Source: JBOGUF01 sp050696075
Lineage (GTDB): Bacteria > Chloroflexota > Chloroflexia > Thermomicrobiales > UBA6265
Assembly (NCBI GenBank): GCA_050696075.1
Contig: JBOGUF010000059.1
Location: 101,046-165,045 of the forward strand
Reading direction: 5' to 3'
DNA length: 64,000 nt
Below the pieces are notes generated by a model. That model had not been told where the DNA came from, did no database searches, and worked only from the letters and a program-made list of their open reading frames with translations. This document shows, piece after piece, positions 7,452-16,962 of the stretch. How positions within the stretch are numbered: position 1 is the first letter of the stretch; each line of letters opens with the position of its first letter. Both the position numbers and the translations under genes were made by a program.

Positions 7452-8860
7452 CGCTGGTCGACGAGCGGGCCGCCGCAATCACGGTGCCGCCACCGCCGGC
7501 GGCCGTTCACTTTGTCGGCATCGGCGGCATCGGAATGAGCGGTTTGGCGCGTATCCTTCATGCCTGGGGATATCAGGTGACTGGTTCCGATGCCGCCGCG
7601 TCAGAACAAACGAGCGCGCTTCGCCAAGAGGGCATCCCGGTTTCAATTGGCCACGACGACATCGAGGCGGCGTCCGGCGCGGACTTCGTCATCGTCACCG
7701 CGGCCGTGCGCGCGGACAACCCGGAGGTCGCGGCGGCTCGCGGCCGAAACGTACCGACGGTCAAGCGGGCGCAACTTCTGGGCATGCTCGCCAACTTCCG
7801 GCGCTGCCTCGCCGTCGCGGGCACGCACGGCAAGTCGACGACGAGCGGTATGCTCGCATCCGCGCTCCTGGCCCTGCAGATGGACCCGTCATACGCCATC
7901 GGAGCCGTGGTCAACGCCACGGGCGCCAACGCGGGTGCCGGAAGTGGCGAGGCGATGGTCGTCGAGGCCGACGAGTACGACTATTCCTTTCTCTGGTTGA
8001 CCCCAGATGTGGCTGTCGTCACCAACATCGAGTACGATCACCCGGATCTCTTTCCCAACCAAGCCGCCTATGACGACGCGTTCGCGCGTTTTGTCGATGG
8101 CATCCGTGCCGGCGGCTGCCTCGTCATTGCCGCCGATGATCCGGGTTGCGCGAGACTGCTGAAACGATGGACGCCAGCAGCGAACCAGTCGCTCGTCACC
8201 TTCGGTGAGACGCCTGAGGCGGACTGGCATCTGAGCGGAGATGAGAAGGGCTGGTGGCTGCGCGGCTCCGACGGCGTGGGACGGACGATGGAACTCAACG
8301 TGCCTGGGCGACACAATGCGCGCAATGCGGCGGCGGCAGTTGCGGCGATGGTCGCGTTCGGCGTCGAGTCCGAACGTGCCGTTGCGTCGCTCGACGCGTA
8401 TACGGGTATCGGTCGTCGCTTCGAGGTAAAGGGCGAGGTGGGGGGTGTCACGATCGTCGACGACTACGCGCACCATCCGAGCGAGATTCGGGCGACGCTC
8501 GATGCGGCGCGCCGCTGCTATCCGGGTCGTCGTCTCTGGGCGATCTTTCAGCCACACACCTATACCAGGACCAAAGCGTTGCTGCATGACTTTGCGGATG
8601 CACTGGCGAATGCCGACGAAATCGTCTTGCTCGACATCTATCCCGCGCGGGAGATCGATACCCTTGGCGTATCGTCGGCGGACCTGCTGCGACGGTTGCC
8701 AGGACACGCTTGGCTGGGTGGCTCGCCTGACGAAACGACGAAGCTGATTTTGTCCGGGGTGCGCGCCGGAGACGTGGTGCTTACCCTGGGCGCCGGCGAC
8801 ATCACGTCGGTCGGCCCGGCGCTGTTGGCCGATCTGATCGCGAAGCAAGGCGCCGCATGA
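7448..8860 (+). CDS. murC: UDP-N-acetylmuramate--L-alanine ligase MurC
   Basis: MurC is the first amino-acid-adding ligase of peptidoglycan synthesis. This 470-residue protein has the N-terminal glycine-rich loop HFVGIGGIGMSGLARIL, the ATP loop AVAGTHGKSTTSGML, the EADEYDYSFL metal/substrate motif, NIEYDHPDLF and the C-terminal VDDYAHHPSEI signature, all specific to MurC. Start and stop codons overlap those of murD and murB by 4 nt (ATGA on both sides), so murD-murC-murB form one translationally coupled unit. Nothing in the sequence looks damaged. Confidence 0.96.
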   Translation: MTLVDERAAAITVPPPPAAVHFVGIGGIGMSGLARILHAWGYQVTGSDAAASEQTSALRQEGIPVSIGHDDIEAASGADFVIVTAAVRADNPEVAAARGRNVPTVKRAQLLGMLANFRRCLAVAGTHGKSTTSGMLASALLALQMDPSYAIGAVVNATGANAGAGSGEAMVVEADEYDYSFLWLTPDVAVVTNIEYDHPDLFPNQAAYDDAFARFVDGIRAGGCLVIAADDPGCARLLKRWTPAANQSLVTFGETPEADWHLSGDEKGWWLRGSDGVGRTMELNVPGRHNARNAAAAVAAMVAFGVESERAVASLDAYTGIGRRFEVKGEVGGVTIVDDYAHHPSEIRATLDAARRCYPGRRLWAIFQPHTYTRTKALLHDFADALANADEIVLLDIYPAREIDTLGVSSADLLRRLPGHAWLGGSPDETTKLILSGVRAGDVVLTLGAGDITSVGPALLADLIAKQGAA

Positions 8861-9801
8861 AAGCGACCGTGGCCGAGGCGATAATTCCCGATCGACCGGC
8901 GCTCAAGGTCTTGCGTGACTCGCCCATGTCGCTCCACACGACGTGGCGAATTGGGGGAACCGCTGACTTTCTGATGCGAGCCCCTACGCCGGCCGATCTC
9001 GTTGCCGCCGTGTCCTGGGGCCGTGACGAGGGCTTGCCGCTGACTGTCATCGGCGGCGGCAGCAACCTGCTGGCTGGCGACCGAGGCGTCCGCGGACTGG
9101 TCGTCCTTTCGCGCACGCCAGGCGAACGGGCGGCGCGGTTAGTGACCGCGACGGACGAAGAGAATCACGTACTGATGCGTGTCGGCGCGCAAGCGCCGCT
9201 CTCCTGGGTCGGGCGATATGCCTGTGACCGGGGTTGGGCGGGCATGGATTGGGGCGTCGGTTTGCCGGGCACCATCGGGGGTGCGACGGTCAACAATGCC
9301 GGGGCGCACGGCACCGAAATCAAGGACGCGCTCGAATCTGTTGTCGTCATCGACAACAACGGCGAGATCAACGAGTTCCCGCGATTGTGGCTCGACCCTC
9401 GATACCGGTACACGTCGCTGAAGGCCAGCGAACGACCGCGGCCGTATCAGGTGGTCGAGGTCGTCCTGCGACTACCGAAGGGTGACCCGGACGAGCTACG
9501 GCGCCTGGCCGAAGAGCACGCGGAGTACCGGCAGTTGACGCAACCGACCGGGCGCTGCGCCGGATCCACCTTTACCAACCCGCCTGGCGACTTCGCGGGG
9601 CGTCTCTTGGAAGCGGCCGAATTGAAGGGCTTTGCCGTCGGTGACGTCGCCTTCTCGACCAAGCACAGCAACTTCATCGTCAACGGCGGCAGCGGCACAG
9701 CGGCACAGGTACGGGAGTTGATCGCCCATGCCCAAGCGGTCGTTGCCGACCGGTTCGGCGTGCATCTGGAGCCGGAAATCGAAGAGATCGGAGAGTTCTG
9801 A
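8857..9801 (+). CDS. murB: UDP-N-acetylenolpyruvoylglucosamine reductase MurB
   Basis: MurB is an FAD enzyme that reduces UDP-GlcNAc-enolpyruvate to UDP-MurNAc with NADPH. The 314-residue protein has the N-terminal HTTWRIGGTADFL motif, the FAD-binding segment GGGSNLLAGDRGVRGLVV, GLPGTIGGATVNNAGAHG, YRYTSLK and the CAGSTFTNP motif whose serine is the expected proton donor. The C-terminal SXKHSNFIVN-type motif is also present. Length and motifs suggest the shorter, type II-like MurB. It overlaps murC by ATGA and is 26 nt ahead of ddl. Confidence 0.95.
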   Translation: MKATVAEAIIPDRPALKVLRDSPMSLHTTWRIGGTADFLMRAPTPADLVAAVSWGRDEGLPLTVIGGGSNLLAGDRGVRGLVVLSRTPGERAARLVTATDEENHVLMRVGAQAPLSWVGRYACDRGWAGMDWGVGLPGTIGGATVNNAGAHGTEIKDALESVVVIDNNGEINEFPRLWLDPRYRYTSLKASERPRPYQVVEVVLRLPKGDPDELRRLAEEHAEYRQLTQPTGRCAGSTFTNPPGDFAGRLLEAAELKGFAVGDVAFSTKHSNFIVNGGSGTAAQVRELIAHAQAVVADRFGVHLEPEIEEIGEF

Positions 9802-9827
9802 ACGACGCGGGGGATCGAGGAGAGGGT

Positions 9828-10931
9828 ATGAACGGGTCTTCGACGCCGGATGGGTCCGGCAAGGTGCGGGTCGCGGTCCTCTTCGGGGGCCAGTCGGACG
9901 AGCACGATGTCTCCCTGCGCTCGGCGCAGACGATCATGAACGCGCTTGATCCGGACAAGTACGAGCTGGTTCCGATCGGCATCACCCGCGACGGGCGGTG
10001 GCTCTCCGGCGCCGACCCGATGGCCCAACTGACCGCGGTCTCGCCGATGTTCGCGATCGCGGCGGGGTCGAAGCAGGGCAACCCGTCGGGTGAGGAACAG
10101 AGCGCGGTGGTGGGCGGGGCGACGATGCCCGCCGACTTCTCCGGCGACGTCGACGTTATTTTCCCCGCGCTGCATGGGCCGATGGGGGAGGATGGGACCG
10201 TCCAGGGGATGCTCGAGCTGGCGGGCGTCCCGTATGTCGGCGCGGGCGTGCTGGGTTCGGCGATCGCCAAGACGATTCTCGACCAGGCGGGCTTGCCGCT
10301 AGCGCCGTGGCTGCTCGTCTTTCGCAAGGATTGGGAGCGCGACCCGGACCAAGTCGCCTCCTGGATAGGCCACCGGATCAACTTCCCTTGCTTCACCAAG
10401 CCGGCAAACATGGGATCGAGCGTCGGCATTACCAAGGTACACGACGCCTCGGAGCTTTCGGAGGCGATGGACGTGGCCGGCCGCTTCGACCGGCGAATAC
10501 TCGTTGAGCAATCGGTCGACGCGCGCGAACTCGAGGTCGCCGTCCTCGGCAACGACGAGCCGATCGCCTCGGTCGCCGGAGAGATCGTCCCGTGCAACGA
10601 GTTCTACGACTACGACGCGAAGTACATCGACGACCGCTCCGAGTTGATCATTCCGGCCGAACTTGACGGTAGGACGTTGGTCCAGGTCCAAGAGATGGCG
10701 ATCGACGCCTTCCGCGCGCTCGACCTCTCCGGGATGGCGCGGGTCGACTTCTTTCTGGAACGCGAGACCGATCACATCTACGTCAACGAGGTCAACACGA
10801 TTCCCGGCTTTACCTCGATCAGCATGTATCCGATGCTCTGGGAGGCGACCGGCATCCCCATCGCGGAACTGGTCGATCGCCTAATTGCGTTGGCCCTAGA
10901 GCGGTACGCTGATCGTCACCGGCGGCCGTAA
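9828..10931 (+). CDS. ddl: D-alanine--D-alanine ligase
   Basis: Ddl joins two D-alanines in the cytoplasm for use by MurF. The 367-residue ATP-grasp protein has VAVLFGGQSDEHDVSL at the N-terminus, the ATP-binding region KPANMGSSVGITKV, the omega-loop sequence FYDYDAKYID typical of D-Ala-D-Ala rather than D-Ala-D-Lac enzymes, and the metal-binding end VNEVNTIPGFTSISMYP. A purine-rich GAGGAGAGGG stretch precedes the ATG. This is the last enzyme gene of the wall block; a repeat element and then ftsZ follow. It belongs to the longer Ddl group. Confidence 0.94.
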   Translation: MNGSSTPDGSGKVRVAVLFGGQSDEHDVSLRSAQTIMNALDPDKYELVPIGITRDGRWLSGADPMAQLTAVSPMFAIAAGSKQGNPSGEEQSAVVGGATMPADFSGDVDVIFPALHGPMGEDGTVQGMLELAGVPYVGAGVLGSAIAKTILDQAGLPLAPWLLVFRKDWERDPDQVASWIGHRINFPCFTKPANMGSSVGITKVHDASELSEAMDVAGRFDRRILVEQSVDARELEVAVLGNDEPIASVAGEIVPCNEFYDYDAKYIDDRSELIIPAELDGRTLVQVQEMAIDAFRALDLSGMARVDFFLERETDHIYVNEVNTIPGFTSISMYPMLWEATGIPIAELVDRLIALALERYADRHRRP

Positions 10932-10940
10932 CGCTGGGCG

Positions 10941-11128
10941 GGAAGCGGAAGGCGGAAGACGGAAGACGGAAGACGGAAACGACACCCGGCCATTCCGAGG
11001 TGCCGAGGAATCTCTCTTCGTCGGTCCCACGGGAGCGATTCCTCATTTCGTCGGAATGACGAAGGGGCGGTCGGCATGACGTTTTTGCCTCGGCGCCCAC
11101 CGCCTCCCGCCTTCCGCCTTCCGCTGTC
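10941..11128. repeat. Heptamer-repeat element with inverted arms (ddl-ftsZ)
   Basis: The left arm (10941-10980) is a run of 7-bp units of the GAAGACG/GAAGGCG type. The right arm (11101-11128) is CGCCTTC-type units, the reverse complement. Between them, about 10993-11080, is a second imperfect inverted repeat (CATTCCGAGG... / ...CGTCGGAATGACG) that resembles the perfect one at 43573-43625. No gene is visible inside. The layout matches the elements at 5936-6051 and 12687-12840, although the heptamer differs. Confidence 0.75.
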
Positions 11129-11385
11129 CGTACGAAGCGTAGGGACACCCCAACCGTGCGGCGAAGGGTGGCCGGACGCGTGCTATACTGCGGCGGTAGC
11201 CAGCCACCGCGACGTGGGCGCGGCACGGCTTACCCCGGCGGTTATCGCCTCGACAAACGGTCCGCGTCTGGTGATGATGTGCATGGGGTGCATGGTCACT
11301 GGTCCAGGCGCCAGGGTTGTAGTCCAACCAGTGTCACAACGTCACGGTCGCGCGGGGAGCGACGGCCTTGACCCGGTGGGGTGGG
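11129..11385 (+). other. ftsZ leader region, no gene seen
   Basis: Together with the repeat element before it, this makes about 450 nt without a gene between ddl and ftsZ, the place where ftsQ and ftsA sit in many bacteria. No open frame here resembles either. It contains the extended -10 box at 11181-11189 and a likely long untranslated leader of nearly 190 nt. I see no riboswitch or terminator that I can name. Confidence 0.5.
11181..11189 (+). promoter_or_regulatory. Extended -10 promoter for ftsZ
   Basis: TGCTATACT matches an extended -10 (TGN followed by TATACT). No convincing -35 box lies 17 nt upstream, as expected for extended -10 promoters. The same nonamer precedes the glycosyltransferase at 13902-13910. 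Confidence 0.5.
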
Positions 11386-12686
<1,301 letters not shown>

Positions 12687-12687
<1 letters not shown>

Positions 12688-12840
12688 GCTTTCAGCTTTG
12701 AGCTATCAGCTATCAGCCGTCAGCCGTCAGCCGTCAGCCGTCAGCCGTCAGCCTATTTCGGCAGTTCGCCGAGGGCCGTGCGGTGAGGGCTGAACGATCG
12801 AGGTGCAGTCGCTTGAGCAGTCACTGACTGAAAGCTGAAG
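12687..12840. repeat. Heptamer-repeat element (ftsZ-nrdR)
   Basis: Ten consecutive 7-bp units run from 12687 to 12756: AGCTTTC, AGCTTTG, two AGCTATC, five AGCCGTC and AGCCTAT. An inverted remnant (GAAAGCT at 12830-12836 within 12822-12840) lies just before nrdR, so the element fills the whole 163-nt gap. It is the clearest tandem run in the window. The first unit overlaps the last base of the ftsZ stop codon. Confidence 0.85.
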
Positions 12841-12850
12841 TTCGACGGCT

Positions 12851-13345
12851 ATGAAATGCCCCTATTGCCAATCCCGCGACGCACGGGTGATTGACAGCCG
12901 GGAGATCAGCGGCGGCGAGTCGATCCGACGCCGGCGTGAATGTACGGTTTGTGTTCGCCGGTTCACGACCTACGAACGGGTCGAGGCGGGCGGTCTGATC
13001 GTCGTCAAGAAGGACGGCCGGCGCCAAGAGTGGGATCCGGCCAAGCTTCGCCAGAAACTCCGCGTGGCGCTGACGAAGCGCCCCATCGGGGAGCGGGAGA
13101 TCGACGCGATTGTGCAGCGGGTCGAAGCGGAAATGCTCGCCCTCGGCACCCAGGAGATCCCCTCGCACCGCATCGGCGAGGCGGTCCTGCACAGCCTGAA
13201 AGAGACTGATCAGGTCGCCTATATCCGTTATGCCTCGGTTTATCGCTCGTTCGCCGACCTCGAGGACCTCAGCCGCGCCGTGCAGGGATTGCAAGAGGAG
13301 CAGAACGTGCCCGCCGCCAGTTCCTCCGCGTCCGATTCAGATTGA
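12851..13345 (+). CDS. nrdR: Transcriptional repressor NrdR
   Basis: NrdR senses ATP/dATP and represses ribonucleotide reductase genes. The 164-residue protein begins MKCPYCQSRDARVIDSR, with zinc-ribbon cysteines at 3, 6, 31 and 34 (CTVC), followed by RRFTTYERVE and the ATP-cone domain (LIVVKKDGRRQEWD through VAYIRYASVYRSF). Its length and order of domains are standard. It follows ftsZ and a heptamer-repeat element in the same direction. The C-terminal 15 residues are Ser/Ala/Asp-rich and probably disordered. Its usual targets, NrdR boxes near nrd genes, are not in this window. Confidence 0.95.
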   Translation: MKCPYCQSRDARVIDSREISGGESIRRRRECTVCVRRFTTYERVEAGGLIVVKKDGRRQEWDPAKLRQKLRVALTKRPIGEREIDAIVQRVEAEMLALGTQEIPSHRIGEAVLHSLKETDQVAYIRYASVYRSFADLEDLSRAVQGLQEEQNVPAASSSASDSD

Positions 13346-13368
13346 TCGCTGCTGGTCGATCGATGCGG

Positions 13369-13405
13369 CGCGAGGCCCCGCCGGTGGGGACGGCGGGGCC
13401 TCGCG
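13369..13405. terminator. Bidirectional hairpin between nrdR and trxA
   Basis: A perfect 15-bp stem (13369-13383 with 13391-13405) with a 7-nt loop sits between the convergent nrdR and trxA genes. It lacks a long T tract, so it is a strong hairpin that may work with other factors in both directions. Confidence 0.7.
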
Positions 13406-13429
13406 GTGACGTCGGCAAGTGGGGAAGAT

Positions 13430-13768
13430 TCACGCGCCGGCAGGCGTGAGATGGCGCTCCAGGCGGTCGACGATCATGCGCTTGGGAAGGGCGCCGATCA
13501 GCTTGTCGACCGGAGCGCCGTCTTTGAAGATCACCATCGTCGGCACGCTCATCACGCCGAGTTGGAAGGCGTATTGCTGATTGTCGTCAATGTTGACCTT
13601 GACAACCTTCAGCGATTCCGGGCGCTCCGACGCGATTTCGTCGAGCACCGAGCTAACGGCGCGGCATGGTCCGCACCACGGCGCCCAAAAGTCGACGAGC
13701 ACCGGTTTGTCGGCCTTGAGCACCTCCTGATCGAAAGTGCTATCCGAAACTTCAAGCGAGTTGGCCAC
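13430..13768 (-). CDS. trxA: Thioredoxin
   Basis: This 112-residue protein is a classic thioredoxin: VLVDFWAPWCGPCRAVSSVLDE holds the redox pair in the WCGPC motif near residues 31-35, and the cis-proline motif appears as VMSVPTMVIFKDG. It would reduce disulfides in the cytoplasm with electrons from thioredoxin reductase, which is not in the window. The start is GTG at 13768, chosen because GGAGG lies 5 nt upstream and the family begins here. A TTGACG/ATAGTA promoter lies just ahead. Confidence 0.95.
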   Translation of the reverse strand: MANSLEVSDSTFDQEVLKADKPVLVDFWAPWCGPCRAVSSVLDEIASERPESLKVVKVNIDDNQQYAFQLGVMSVPTMVIFKDGAPVDKLIGALPKRMIVDRLERHLTPAGA

Positions 13769-13803
13769 GATGTCCTCCGTGTCATGGGATCGATGACGCT
13801 ACC

Positions 13804-13832
13804 TACTATCAAAAGGATAGCATAGGCGTCAA
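13804..13832 (-). promoter_or_regulatory. Promoter for trxA
   Basis: On the minus strand TTGACG (13832-13827) and ATAGTA (13809-13804) are separated by 17 nt, a reasonable sigma-70-type pair located about 35 nt before the GTG start. Confidence 0.5.
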
Positions 13833-13901
13833 GGAACCAAGCCCGCCACATCGACGGGCGAGGGTCCGGGGGCGACCGGACCCGATCGCGGGGACCACCA
13901 T

Positions 13902-13910
13902 TGCTATACT
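13902..13910 (+). promoter_or_regulatory. Extended -10 promoter for the glycosyltransferase operon
   Basis: TGCTATACT is identical to the nonamer upstream of ftsZ (11181-11189). It lies about 108 nt before the preferred start of the glycosyltransferase; no good -35 box is seen. Confidence 0.5.
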
Positions 13911-14018
13911 ACGTGGCCGCGACTGCCGCAACTGGCCCGCGGCATTCTCCACGAGAATGCGCGAGTGACGCGGGCTGCATCCCGAGACGTTGCCGCTATC
14001 GGATCGAGGAAGACCGGC

Positions 14019-15176
14019 GTGCGTGTGGCAATCGACGGCAGCTTTCTGCACTTGCCGCCGTCCGGGACCGGAACCTACCTTCGTCACCTCCTTGAGGCTC
14101 TGACCGAGCTTGATCCCACCATAGACCTCCGGCTCCTCGAACCCAATTGGTTCGAATCGTCTCCGCGAGGGAGAGGCCTCCCCGGCCCGATTGCGCGGGC
14201 GCTTGCCATTCGCGGCGACGCGCGTGTTCGGCGTGCCACCTGGGATACGGTGGGCGTAGCGCGCGCCGCTCGGCGCTCCGCGCCGGACCTGCTGCATGTA
14301 CCGCACTTTGCCGCGCCGTTGCGCTCACCCGCGCCGCTGATCGTCACGATCCACGACGTGATTCCGCTGATCTGGCCCGAGTACCGGGCATCGCGGGCGA
14401 TGCGGGTTAACCTGGCGGTGATGCGCCGCACGGTTCGTCGCGCCCGCCTTATCCTGACGCCGTCCGAGGCCTCCGCGCGCGACGTCGAGCGCATGCTCGG
14501 CATTCCACGGCGTCGTATTCGAGTGACGCCCGAGGCTGCTGGATTGGAGTACGCGCCTGCCAAGGATCACCGGGCGGCCTCGGAGGTTGCTCGATGCCTT
14601 GGAGTGACCGGGCGGTACGTCTTCAACGTCGGCGGTCTTGACGTGCGGAAGAACCTGCCGGTGCTCCTGGATGCCTTTGCGCGGGCGCTGCCGCGCCTGA
14701 AGGAGCCGACGCGGCTCGTCATCGCCGGGGCGGCGCACTCTGGCAATCCGTCAGTCTTCCCCCCGCTGGAACCGGTGATTGCGCGATTAGGCCTCAGCGG
14801 TCAGGTCATCCTGCCGGGTCGACTTGCGAACGCGGACAAGATTGCCCTCTACCAGGCGGCACGCCTCTACGTCACGCCGTCGCTGTATGAAGGCTTTGGC
14901 CTGACGGCGCTGGAAGCGATGGCGTGCGGCGTGCCGACCATCGCCGCCAATCGCACGAGCTTGCCCGAAGTCGTCGGCGATGGCGGACTGCTCGTCGAGC
15001 CGGAGCCGGAAGCGCTGGCGGCGGCGATGGTGCGCGTGCTGAACTCGCCGGACGAAGCGGAGGGCCTGCGTGCGCGTGGAATGGCCCGCGCGGCGACCTT
15101 TTCGTGGCGTCGAACGGCCGAGTTGACGCATGAAGCCTATGAGGAAGCGAGCTCCGAGCGCAAAGGAGAGTGCTGA
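14019..15176 (+). CDS. Glycosyltransferase family 4 (GT4, GT-B fold)
   Basis: This 385-residue enzyme has the two Rossmann domains of GT-B glycosyltransferases. It begins VRVAIDGSFLHLPPSGTGTY and has the C-terminal nucleotide-sugar-binding motif EGFGLTALEAMACGVP, the EX7E signature of family GT4. It most resembles mannosyl- or rhamnosyl-transferases that act on polysaccharides or lipids; the substrate cannot be deduced. I prefer the GTG at 14019 because AGGAAG lies 6 nt upstream and the family starts there; a GTG at 13965 would add 18 residues. The following flavin reductase starts directly after its stop codon, so the two form an operon. Confidence 0.88.
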   Translation: MRVAIDGSFLHLPPSGTGTYLRHLLEALTELDPTIDLRLLEPNWFESSPRGRGLPGPIARALAIRGDARVRRATWDTVGVARAARRSAPDLLHVPHFAAPLRSPAPLIVTIHDVIPLIWPEYRASRAMRVNLAVMRRTVRRARLILTPSEASARDVERMLGIPRRRIRVTPEAAGLEYAPAKDHRAASEVARCLGVTGRYVFNVGGLDVRKNLPVLLDAFARALPRLKEPTRLVIAGAAHSGNPSVFPPLEPVIARLGLSGQVILPGRLANADKIALYQAARLYVTPSLYEGFGLTALEAMACGVPTIAANRTSLPEVVGDGGLLVEPEPEALAAAMVRVLNSPDEAEGLRARGMARAATFSWRRTAELTHEAYEEASSERKGEC

Positions 15177-15746
15177 ATGGCAGAGAAACGATTGAATGAG
15201 GTGCGGGACGCCTTGCGGTTGCTGGCGCCAGGGCCGGTGACGCTCGTAACGACGATCTATCGCGACCAGCCAAACGTGATGACGGCCGGCTGGTTCTTGC
15301 CACTCAGCCTCGAACCGACCCTGATCGGGGTCGCGGTCCAGCCGTCGCGGCTGACGCACGAGTTCATCACCCGCACCGAGAGCTTTGCAATCAACATCCC
15401 GAATGTCGACCTGATGAGCGTGGTCCACCTCTGCGGCATGACGTCGGGCCGCGAAAAGGACAAGTTCCAGGAAACGGGACTCACGCCCGCCGATGCCTCA
15501 GAGATCGACGCCCCGCTGATCGAGCAGTGTGTCGGCCACATCGAGTGCGGCGTGGTCGACCGCATGACGTGCGGCGATCACGACCTCTTCGTCGCCCGCG
15601 TCCTGGCCGTCCAGGCGGTCGACGAGGCGTTTAGTAGCTTCTGGGACGTGGAATCCGATGCTGGAAGCCTACTCCATCACCTTGGGGCTGACCGCTACGC
15701 CGGGCTCGGCAAGGCGTATCGCGTGGCGCCCGAAGAAGAGGTATAG
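15177..15746 (+). CDS. Flavin reductase family protein (FMN-binding split barrel)
   Basis: The 189-residue protein fits the flavin_reduct/FMN-binding split-barrel family: PGPVTLVTTIYRDQPNVMTAGWFLPLSLEPTLIGVAV near the N-terminus, ESFAINIP, and a GREKDKF segment. Members reduce or bind FMN for partner monooxygenases or have unknown roles. It starts at the base after the stop of the glycosyltransferase gene, with GGAGAG overlapping the end of that gene. A partner monooxygenase is not nearby. The convergent MotB-like gene ends 22 nt downstream. Confidence 0.85.
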   Translation: MAEKRLNEVRDALRLLAPGPVTLVTTIYRDQPNVMTAGWFLPLSLEPTLIGVAVQPSRLTHEFITRTESFAINIPNVDLMSVVHLCGMTSGREKDKFQETGLTPADASEIDAPLIEQCVGHIECGVVDRMTCGDHDLFVARVLAVQAVDEAFSSFWDVESDAGSLLHHLGADRYAGLGKAYRVAPEEEV

Positions 15747-15767
15747 GGCTCGGCGTGACGGGGATTG

Positions 15768-16937
15768 TTATTGTTCAGCCGCTTCGCAGCCGAGGAAGAA
15801 GAACATCTGGATGTCGACGCGGCCGCGGGGGTTGTCGACGAACGCGATCGTTTCGAAGCTCGCGTCGGCGAAGAGTTCGGGGAACTCGTCCTGCATCACC
15901 GCAAATGCGCTATCCGCGATCTGGTTGCCTTCGCCGATGCTGCCGCCGCCGCCCGGATACCCGGAGACGAGCGCGAATCCGACCCGGCAGTCCTGATAGG
16001 GCGCAAGGACGTCTTCCAATTGTTGCACGGCGTCCTCCCGGGCACTCTGGCTGCCGTTCTGAATGCCGTCCGCGCTAATTGTGATCGAGACCGAAATCGA
16101 CGACGATGAGAGCGAATTGGCCAGTGCCTGCTCCGAGAGCACCGTCGACGTCGCGGCAGCCGCAACCTGAGCGGTCGCCAGCGCGGAGATAGTCGACTCG
16201 ACGTTGGCGGCCTGGGCCCGCGCGGTGGCGAGCGCGGCGTCGCTGGTGTCCTGGCTGGCCGCCAAGGCATCGGCGGTGGCGCGGGCGGCGGCGGCCTCTG
16301 CTTGGGCCGTGGCGAGGTCATTCGCGCCTGAGGCGGCGTTTTGGGTCGCGATGGCCGCGATTTCGGCGATGGCGGTGCCTTGGGCGACAGCGGTCTGCTG
16401 GGCGCCGGCGTTGATCGTGGCCTCGGCCGCGGCGGTGGCGAGGCGGCTGGTCGCTTCGTCGACGTCCTGTTCGCTCTCGGCTTGTTGGGTGGCGAAGGCG
16501 GCGATTGTCGCCTCAGCGGAGAGGGCGTCCCGCGCGGCCTGGGCGTCCGCGGTAGCGCGCTCGTCGGCGCTCATCGCCTGGCGGGTTGCCTCGGCTTCGG
16601 CGGAGGCGGTTGCCTGCGCCGCGATCACGGCGGCCATCGTTGCTTGCGCGGCTGCCGTGGCAGCCGCCTCGGCGCTCACCGCGGTCGCGGTGGCGCCGGC
16701 GTCTGAAAGGGCCGCCGCTTGCGCGGTCGCCGTCGCGGCAGCGGACCGCGCGAACGCCTGCCGTTCGGCCTCGCTCGTTGCCAACAGGTCCGGCGTTGCC
16801 GTCGGCGTCGGTTCGGGCGCTGGGGTGCCGGAGGTGTTGGCCGTGAGGAAGACCATCGCCAAGCCGAGGAGGAGGTCGGCGAAGAGCCAGCCTCCGAGCA
16901 TGATCATGTCGCGTTGGGAGCGCTTGCGGAACCTCAA
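15768..16937 (-). CDS. MotB/ZorB-like membrane protein with Ala-rich coiled coil and OmpA-like end
   Basis: The 389-residue protein has a short basic N-terminus and one membrane helix, LGGWLFADLLLGLAMVFLTA, with an Asp at residue 21 placed like the proton-carrying Asp of MotB and ZorB. A Pro/Thr stretch (TPAPEPTPTATPD) follows, then about 200 residues of Ala-rich heptads (coiled coil) and a C-terminal OmpA-like domain (about 275-389). In that domain the usual peptidoglycan-binding HTD and R positions read YPG and S. It lies 25 nt after the two-pass membrane protein gene on the same strand, so the pair is probably an operon and perhaps one complex. The stator assignment is inference. Confidence 0.6.
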   Translation of the reverse strand: MRFRKRSQRDMIMLGGWLFADLLLGLAMVFLTANTSGTPAPEPTPTATPDLLATSEAERQAFARSAAATATAQAAALSDAGATATAVSAEAAATAAAQATMAAVIAAQATASAEAEATRQAMSADERATADAQAARDALSAEATIAAFATQQAESEQDVDEATSRLATAAAEATINAGAQQTAVAQGTAIAEIAAIATQNAASGANDLATAQAEAAAARATADALAASQDTSDAALATARAQAANVESTISALATAQVAAAATSTVLSEQALANSLSSSSISVSITISADGIQNGSQSAREDAVQQLEDVLAPYQDCRVGFALVSGYPGGGGSIGEGNQIADSAFAVMQDEFPELFADASFETIAFVDNPRGRVDIQMFFFLGCEAAEQ

Positions 16938-16962
16938 GAATGTGCCTCAGGAGCAGCCGCGC

